Shown here: positions 59,229-64,000 of the stretch, piece after piece
Position numbering within the stretch: position 1 is the first letter of the stretch
Layout of the letters: every line of letters begins with the position of its first letter
Assembly: GCA_964565375.1 (NCBI GenBank)
Contig: CAZMEV010000002.1
Coordinates: 26,949-90,948 of the forward strand
Length of the DNA stretch: 64,000 nt
Direction: 5' to 3'
DNA from: SLAN01 sp964565375
Lineage (GTDB): Bacteria; Spirochaetota; Spirochaetia; DSM-27196; SKKC01
The notes under the pieces: model-generated
What the model was told of the DNA's origin: nothing
What the model saw: only the letters and a program-made list of their open reading frames with translations
Databases searched by the model: none
Program-made: the position numbers and the translations under genes

Positions 59229-60878
59229 CTATTCAGCTTCCTCGGGAAAAAGCCGGACCGTGACATGAACCTGTCGCTCGTATACCGGCACATGGAACTC
59301 GAGCGTGCGCGACTCGTACCCCGGCGCCTCGACACGGATCGTATGTGTCTGTCCGGATTCAAGCGGCTGCACGTCACCGATAGAAACCCATTCGCCGTTC
59401 TCTTCATATGCTATCTCGACCGCCCCGATTTCACCACCGTCCACGGCATTAACCACACGGACCGATGCCTCGAGCTCAGCCTGCTCCCACGCGTCTACAA
59501 CGAAAAGCTCCGTACGTCCGTCAGCCGCAGCCTGTCGCGCACGTTCCTCTTCTCTCGCCTCCAGCCGGATATCCCGCCAGTACGCCCTGTCACCCGCAGC
59601 GAGTTTAATCCGGTACTCTCCCGCAGGAAGATACAGCCGGTCCGACACGAGTGCGGCATGGCGACGCGTTCCTCGTTCCTCATCAAGCCAAAGAAATTCT
59701 TCAAGGCTGATGCCGCGTCGCAGCCATCTCCACGATCCATTCTCCGCCGCCGCGCGGGCATGATAGACAACATCTCCCGCGTGATCGTATATCCGCGCGT
59801 GCAATCCGACATGAGCGGGATTCCCGGCTTCTCTCGGCATACGCACCGCAAGTTCCAGCCTGCCGTATTCCTCAGCGGCAAACAGCTCGTAGTGAATTCC
59901 ATGGTACCATGCCGGGACCGCGGCGATAAGGAGCGCTACGCCGAGAATAACGGCAGCAACCGGCAGTCCGCGGCGCAGCGCAGACCTCCCCGCCGCCGGC
60001 GTCCAGTTGCCCGCAATGAACTCGCTCAGTCGTGTCGTATGATCGCCTGCAGCGATATACGAAAGCCGACGGTCGATAAGGTGTATAAGCCGGGTGAGTG
60101 AACCCGGACGCCGTGAAGGCTTGCGGTGCATCATGCGACGAATCATTCGCGCTACAAATCTGCTCACACGCGGGTTCACGGCCCGTGGTCGTGGATATTT
60201 GCCACGCTGAATGCGCGAGATCGCGTCGGCGCTCATACCACCGGAAAACGGCCGTTTGCCGGTCGCACACTCGTAGAGAACCACACCGAGCGAATAGAGA
60301 TCAGCCCGGTAGTCAACGCCGCGAGTGTTCTCGAACTGTTCGGGCGCCATGTAACTCGGTGTACCGAGAGTCATACCCTCACGGGTCAGTGTTGACTCTT
60401 CGTCGCTGTACCCCGCTGCTATCCCGAAGTCAACGAGTTTCACCTGCCCCTTTCTTGATACAAGAATATTGGAGGGCTTAATGTCGCGATGAACGACATT
60501 GCGACGATGGGCATAGGCGAGGGCTGTCAGGCAATCGCGAACGATCCGGAGAGCGATCTCCTCGGGAAGATAACGCTCCCGCGCGAGAAGCTGTTCGAGC
60601 GAAAGCCCGTCGACGTATTCGAGAACGATGTGGTAATAGGAACCCTCACGAAAGTGATCGTATACGGCCGCAATGTGGTCATTCTGAAAGTCCATCATAA
60701 TCCGGGCTTCGCGCCGGAAGCGCTCACGGACAGACGAATCACCACGGAACGTAAGCTTCTTGATAATTACGTACCGGTCAAGGGTGGGATGCTCTGCGGT
60801 ATACACCGCCCCCATACCGCCGGTAGCAATCTGCTCAATAATCTTGTACTTGCCGATATACTCCGGCACGTTTGCCAT
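59229..60878 (-). CDS. PknB-like serine/threonine protein kinase with extracytoplasmic domain
   Basis: 549 aa. The kinase domain (about 8-275) has the Gly loop IATGGMGAVY, the ATP lysine in VIIKK (K40), HRDIKPSN with D132, DFG with D150 and the GTPSYMAPE activation segment. All catalytic residues are present. A membrane helix (about 305-325) is followed by a C-terminal extracytoplasmic part of about 220 residues, the last of which resembles a PEGA repeat (QPLESGQTHTIRVEAPGYESRTLEFHV). No PASTA repeats are seen. It starts 7 nt after a small unknown gene, and FHA and VWA-FHA genes follow. Confidence 0.93.
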   Translation of the reverse strand: MANVPEYIGKYKIIEQIATGGMGAVYTAEHPTLDRYVIIKKLTFRGDSSVRERFRREARIMMDFQNDHIAAVYDHFREGSYYHIVLEYVDGLSLEQLLARERYLPEEIALRIVRDCLTALAYAHRRNVVHRDIKPSNILVSRKGQVKLVDFGIAAGYSDEESTLTREGMTLGTPSYMAPEQFENTRGVDYRADLYSLGVVLYECATGKRPFSGGMSADAISRIQRGKYPRPRAVNPRVSRFVARMIRRMMHRKPSRRPGSLTRLIHLIDRRLSYIAAGDHTTRLSEFIAGNWTPAAGRSALRRGLPVAAVILGVALLIAAVPAWYHGIHYELFAAEEYGRLELAVRMPREAGNPAHVGLHARIYDHAGDVVYHARAAAENGSWRWLRRGISLEEFLWLDEERGTRRHAALVSDRLYLPAGEYRIKLAAGDRAYWRDIRLEAREEERARQAAADGRTELFVVDAWEQAELEASVRVVNAVDGGEIGAVEIAYEENGEWVSIGDVQPLESGQTHTIRVEAPGYESRTLEFHVPVYERQVHVTVRLFPEEAE

Positions 60879-60885
60879 GAACGGA

Positions 60886-61437
60886 TCAGCCCTGCACTAT
60901 GGTCCTGTTGACTTCGGCAAACTCTTCGGCAATAACCTCGGTGGCCTCGAGCAGTTTCTGCTGTTCGTCGGGGGCAGGAAGCATTTCCGCGGATACCGCG
61001 ATCCGGTACACCGATGATGTGCGCTGCACCGGGCCCTGTTCAAAGACGACCGGTTCTCCCGGCTTGACCGCCTGGCTCAGCCGGGCGGACTCATGAGTGG
61101 CAGATGCGGGCACATCCTGACGCAGGCCGATACTCGAATACGCGGCAAGTCTTACCCCCTCTGCATGGTCTTTATCCCCACCGGATAGCGGACCGATAAC
61201 AAGGAGCGATCCTGAGTAGGTAAGTACCAGCGCACCACGTCTCTCGTCGACGCTCAGCGATTCCGCCGGCTGCATTCCGTAGTCGCCCAGCTTCTGCTCG
61301 AAAATCTGATTCTTTTCGAGCCATGCACGAGCTACCTCTTCGATCGACTCCTCTGTATTCGCCATTCCCGATGAAGCGGTTATCTGCTTCAGGTGCTCCT
61401 GGATATGCGGTGGAATGCGTTCAAGGTAGGTACTCAT
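60886..61437 (-). CDS. Hypothetical protein heading the kinase/FHA/VWA operon
   Basis: 183 aa, no recognised family. It starts with an amphipathic helix (LERIPPHIQEHLKQITASSG) and a helical segment (SIEEVARAWLEKNQIFEQKLGDYG). A beta-rich middle follows (GALVLTYSGSLLVIGPL, VRLAAYSSIGLRQDVP, PVVFEQGPVQRTSSVYRIAV) and it ends in an acidic helix. No membrane segment or signal is seen, so it is cytoplasmic. It is the first gene of the operon, 7 nt before the kinase, and may be a substrate or regulator of it; this is inferred from place only. Confidence 0.7.
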   Translation of the reverse strand: MSTYLERIPPHIQEHLKQITASSGMANTEESIEEVARAWLEKNQIFEQKLGDYGMQPAESLSVDERRGALVLTYSGSLLVIGPLSGGDKDHAEGVRLAAYSSIGLRQDVPASATHESARLSQAVKPGEPVVFEQGPVQRTSSVYRIAVSAEMLPAPDEQQKLLEATEVIAEEFAEVNRTIVQG

Positions 61438-61545
61438 AACTTCTTACTCCTTAACTGTCCTTCAGCAACCAGTTTACCGCGGATGAGCAGATAAATTCCG
61501 CCCTGCCGGCTCGCTCGCCTGTCAACTCGCTTGAGCACCCCGTAT

Positions 61546-63633
61546 CTACCGGTTCTGCTCGAGCCCTTCTTCGACCCCGGGGACATACTCGAGCCCTTCC
61601 TCTATAGAAAGACTGGAGTCTTCGAAGTCGTCGCCGATCGGCTCCTGTCTTCCGCCAAGGTGTTCAGCATAGAACGCTTCGGTAACCGCGGTGAACGACA
61701 GGGCGTTCGCCGATCGGGCAAGCCCATGGCCCTCGTCGGGGTACAGCGCATAGGTTACCGGAATATCCGAATCCACCATCTCTTCAACGATCTGATCGGA
61801 TTCCGACTGGGGTACACGGGGATCGTTGGCACCCTGCGCAATCAGCAGCGGCCGCTCGATGCGTTCCACGTGATTGAGCGGGGAGCGCTCCTCAAGCAGT
61901 TCGCGTCCTTCCTCGGTCCGGTGATCCCCAACCCGGTTTGCAAACATTTCGATCTGCGGTTCCCAGTAAGGAGGAATGGACTCGAGAAGGGTCACCAGAT
62001 TGGAAGGCCCGACCTGACTGACCCCAGCGGCAAACACTTCCGGAGTAAAGGTGAGCCCTGCGAGCGCAGCATATCCGCCGTAACTCGCCCCCGAGACAGC
62101 AATGCGGTCCTCATCGGCGACGCCGGCCTCGACTGCCCACTCAACAGCGTCGATAAGGTCCTCCTGCATCGCCGCACCCCATTCCTTATTACCGGCGTTG
62201 AGAAACTCCGTTCCGAACCCGGTCGATCCCCGGAAGTTCACACTGAGCACCGCATACCCCCTGTTGGCAAGCCACTGATGGGTCGGATTCAAGCCCCAGG
62301 TATCGCGAGCCCACGGACCGCCGTGCACCTGCAGCACCATGGGCACCGGCTCATCCGGCACCCCGTCGCCGGCCGAGTCGGTCCACGCAGGCAGCGTCAG
62401 GTAACTCACCATTTCAAGTCCGTCACGTGTTTCGATCGTCAACGCATGCATCGGTGCAAGCGGTTCGTTCTCCAGTTCCGGCTCGTTTGTAAAAAGAAAC
62501 TCAAGCTCATCGCCATCGTACAGATAGTACTCGACCGGACCGTCATCTACGATCCCGGCTACGAGCCAGGTACTGTCATCCTCCGTTCGCGTGAGCACTT
62601 CAATTTCGCCCTCGATTTCCGATTCAAGCAGTTCGATATCTTCGGCTATAGCGTCGTCGAGGACTGTCCATTCGGTTCGCTTGTAATTGCTCGCTGCGGC
62701 CTGAACCTCACCGGTTTCAGGATGCGGCAGTGCTTCAGAGACATCTGCCCGTTCATCTTCGAACAGTACTTCCGAATCGCCGGTTTCCACTTCGGTTGCA
62801 GTCAGAGCTGCAGTATCCCGATTACGACTGTCGATCATATAGAGGGTGTCACCGGCGGCATTCACGCCGACAGTACCAGTGGTTATATCGTCCTCGAGGG
62901 GAACATCCGCATAAAGCTCCCAGTCATCTCCGGCGCGCTCCATTATTTGCGAGCCACCGTCGGGCGCCGGTGCCTCGCCGTAACGCAGCTGGTAGTCGTG
63001 GTCCAGGAGGAAGCCGACAAACCCCTCGTTCTGATACAGGAGTTCCCGCTCACCGCTCGTTATGTCGACGGTATAGAGATCGTGTAACTGGGGATCGCGC
63101 TCGTTGAGCCCGACAACAATCGTCTCCGGGTGATCCGGCGAAACCGCTTGTATTCTCGCCTGAACATCTTTCTCAGGCGTAAGTCCGACCCGATCGTAAT
63201 CGCGGGGGTCAGTTTCCCCGCCATGGTCCGACGCAATTTCCACACTGTACAGACGAAAGTTCTCGTCTCCATCGTCGTCACGCGAATAAATAATATGCTC
63301 ACCGGTCCACGCCCAGCGATAATCGGCGATATCCCGATCGTCTACGAAGGTAACCGGCTCAGCCTCATCAGGTTCATCCACCGGCGCGACCCAGACATTC
63401 CGTACGCCATCCAGCGGTGCAATGTAGGCAAGAAGCTCTCCGTCCGGACTCATCCGGACACGGCTTCGTTCCGGATCGCTGAACAGGGTTTCCCGGGGAA
63501 TAATCGGAACATTGTCCTCTTCGAACTCGTCTGCGTGGTCGCGGTCATCCACCCCGGCACATGCCGCAAGCACGGCACCAAGAAGGGTGAAAAGCAGAAT
63601 AGACCCACAGTGTCGCGAAAATCGTACCAGCAT
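61546..63633 (-). CDS. S9-family prolyl oligopeptidase-like lipoprotein
   Basis: 695 aa. A lipoprotein signal (LLFTLLGAVLAAC, lipobox Cys C25) places it in the periplasm or on a membrane surface. The middle is a beta-propeller-like region with many acidic residues, followed by an alpha/beta hydrolase with HGGPWARDTWG, the nucleophile S517 in SGASYGGYAAL, the Asp in QGANDPRVP and the His in YPDEGHGL. It should cleave peptides, perhaps after proline or acyl-aminoacyl residues. The very acidic propeller and the DFEEDNVPII-type linker fit a salt-adapted exported protein. It is followed by no close gene on its strand. Confidence 0.92.
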   Translation of the reverse strand: MLVRFSRHCGSILLFTLLGAVLAACAGVDDRDHADEFEEDNVPIIPRETLFSDPERSRVRMSPDGELLAYIAPLDGVRNVWVAPVDEPDEAEPVTFVDDRDIADYRWAWTGEHIIYSRDDDGDENFRLYSVEIASDHGGETDPRDYDRVGLTPEKDVQARIQAVSPDHPETIVVGLNERDPQLHDLYTVDITSGERELLYQNEGFVGFLLDHDYQLRYGEAPAPDGGSQIMERAGDDWELYADVPLEDDITTGTVGVNAAGDTLYMIDSRNRDTAALTATEVETGDSEVLFEDERADVSEALPHPETGEVQAAASNYKRTEWTVLDDAIAEDIELLESEIEGEIEVLTRTEDDSTWLVAGIVDDGPVEYYLYDGDELEFLFTNEPELENEPLAPMHALTIETRDGLEMVSYLTLPAWTDSAGDGVPDEPVPMVLQVHGGPWARDTWGLNPTHQWLANRGYAVLSVNFRGSTGFGTEFLNAGNKEWGAAMQEDLIDAVEWAVEAGVADEDRIAVSGASYGGYAALAGLTFTPEVFAAGVSQVGPSNLVTLLESIPPYWEPQIEMFANRVGDHRTEEGRELLEERSPLNHVERIERPLLIAQGANDPRVPQSESDQIVEEMVDSDIPVTYALYPDEGHGLARSANALSFTAVTEAFYAEHLGGRQEPIGDDFEDSSLSIEEGLEYVPGVEEGLEQNR

Positions 63634-63856
63634 AGCTATCGCTCCGAAGTGAAGTGTCAGTCCGCCCGGCAGCTACAGCGGCAGCGGAACCTGACGCCGG
63701 CGGTCAGCGGCGGACGTGCTCCCTTAGCCGCCGGGGCGGGGCATACCCATGGGCCGGCAGCGCAGGGCGTGCTCCCGTAGCAGGCAGCGCAGGACATACC
63801 CGTCGGCAGGCCAGCGCCGGGCGTGCCTCCTTAGCCGACAGCGCAAGGCATACGCA
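63634..63856. repeat. Degenerate ~53-bp intergenic tandem repeat
   Basis: Units starting CGTGC(T)CCC/CCTCC occur at 63715, 63768 and 63822 (53-54 bp apart), each with TAGC, GGCAGCGC or GACAGCGC and a CATAC word. The array lies upstream of the S9 peptidase start and holds no convincing gene; the frames on both strands are repeat translations. Confidence 0.65.
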
Positions 63857-64000
63857 GTGGCCGGCCTCGAGCGGAAAAAAGGAATTCCTCTCGTCCGAAC
63901 CGTGCGGAATATTGCGCGTGTGGTCAAGGGAGCACAGCTTCACGCAACAACAGCTGAGACGATTTCTGAGGCGGTCCGGCTTCGCGGCGGCCGGGTGGCG
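63857..64000 (+). CDS. Possible start of a gene that runs off the window
   Basis: From a GTG at 63857 a + strand frame stays open to the end of the window (48 codons). After the first few residues it reads like an ordinary basic-helical protein (KGIPLVRTVRNIARVVKG, then AETISEAVRLRGGRVA) rather than repeat translation. No family is recognised, and no ribosome site lies before the GTG, so the true start may be elsewhere. On the - strand the overlapping frame is Cys/Arg-rich and looks artificial. Confidence 0.35.
   Translation, partial: MAGLERKKGIPLVRTVRNIARVVKGAQLHATTAETISEAVRLRGGRVA

Noticed and set aside
61531..63087. 518-codon + strand frame
   Set aside because: It is the antisense shadow of the S9 peptidase, whose motifs and codon use are clear on the - strand.
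63704..63943. 79-codon - strand frame near the window end
   Set aside because: Most of it is translation of the 53-bp repeat; composition is Arg/Cys/Pro-rich and no motif is seen.

Overview
The window looks like chromosomal DNA of a GC-rich (clearly above 50%) Gram-negative bacterium, most probably a spirochaete related to Spirochaeta/Alkalispirochaeta. The support is the TIGR03545/TIGR03546-type gene pair (known only from bacteria with outer membranes), several signal-peptide barrel-like proteins, an AvtA/LeuA/CysM/MetZ amino-acid set, a TrkA/TrkH potassium system and rather acidic proteins, which would fit a halophile or alkaliphile. The genus is inference. There is no prophage, IS element, CRISPR array, rRNA or tRNA. 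It is mostly housekeeping DNA, unusually rich in short intergenic tandem repeats, and the three 100-N assembly gaps (6441-6540, 20126-20225, 27005-27104) each sit inside such an array.

Layout. 1-3.2 kb: end of a DUF456 gene, hemW, a DUF3267 zincin-like membrane protein and a DMT transporter on +. 3.3-6.3 kb: acuI-like reductase and an ABC exporter with a His-rich linker on -. 6.6-12 kb: a fadD-fadI-fadJ beta-oxidation operon with its own promoter and a palindromic candidate operator. 12-20 kb, - strand: EAL phosphodiesterase, an unusual nuclease/phosphatase-D-serine dehydratase fusion, the TIGR03546-TIGR03545 envelope pair and a SelD-associated type FAD oxidoreductase. 20-26.2 kb: a small unknown protein, a FabD-like acyltransferase, avtA, and divergent cysM versus osmC-metZ around a shared palindrome. 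26.3-26.9 kb: a divergent microbial rhodopsin. 27-35.7 kb: GH13 amylase with an internal VNTR, TauE-type permease, nfo-GNAT, DMT-SDR-thioredoxin genes opposite a LysR regulator, and a DUF374 acyltransferase. 35.8-46.5 kb: PBP1A, a CE7 esterase, then a - strand cluster encoding a SerA-like dehydrogenase, glycerol-1-phosphate dehydrogenase, acyl-CoA ligase, methyltransferase and ferredoxin-reductase-like flavoprotein. 46.6-56.7 kb: barrel proteins, leuA behind a classic Leu-codon attenuator, flavin reductase, Gfo/Idh oxidoreductase, MFS transporter, trkA-trkH. 56.7-61.4 kb: an operon of unknown protein, Ser/Thr kinase, FHA membrane protein and VWA-FHA protein. 61.5-63.6 kb: an S9 lipoprotein peptidase.

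Most interesting: (1) a seven-helix rhodopsin that keeps the retinal lysine and the helix-G aspartate but has L, S, Q at the three positions that are D, T, D in bacteriorhodopsin, expressed from a strong promoter whose -35 is covered by a perfect palindrome; (2) the EEP-DsdA fusion; (3) the leuA leader peptide and terminator; (4) many promoter-proximal genes with a -10 box 6-9 nt before ATG and no useful Shine-Dalgarno site, suggesting leaderless mRNAs; (5) the kinase/FHA/VWA cassette. All calls were made by eye from sequence, without database searches.
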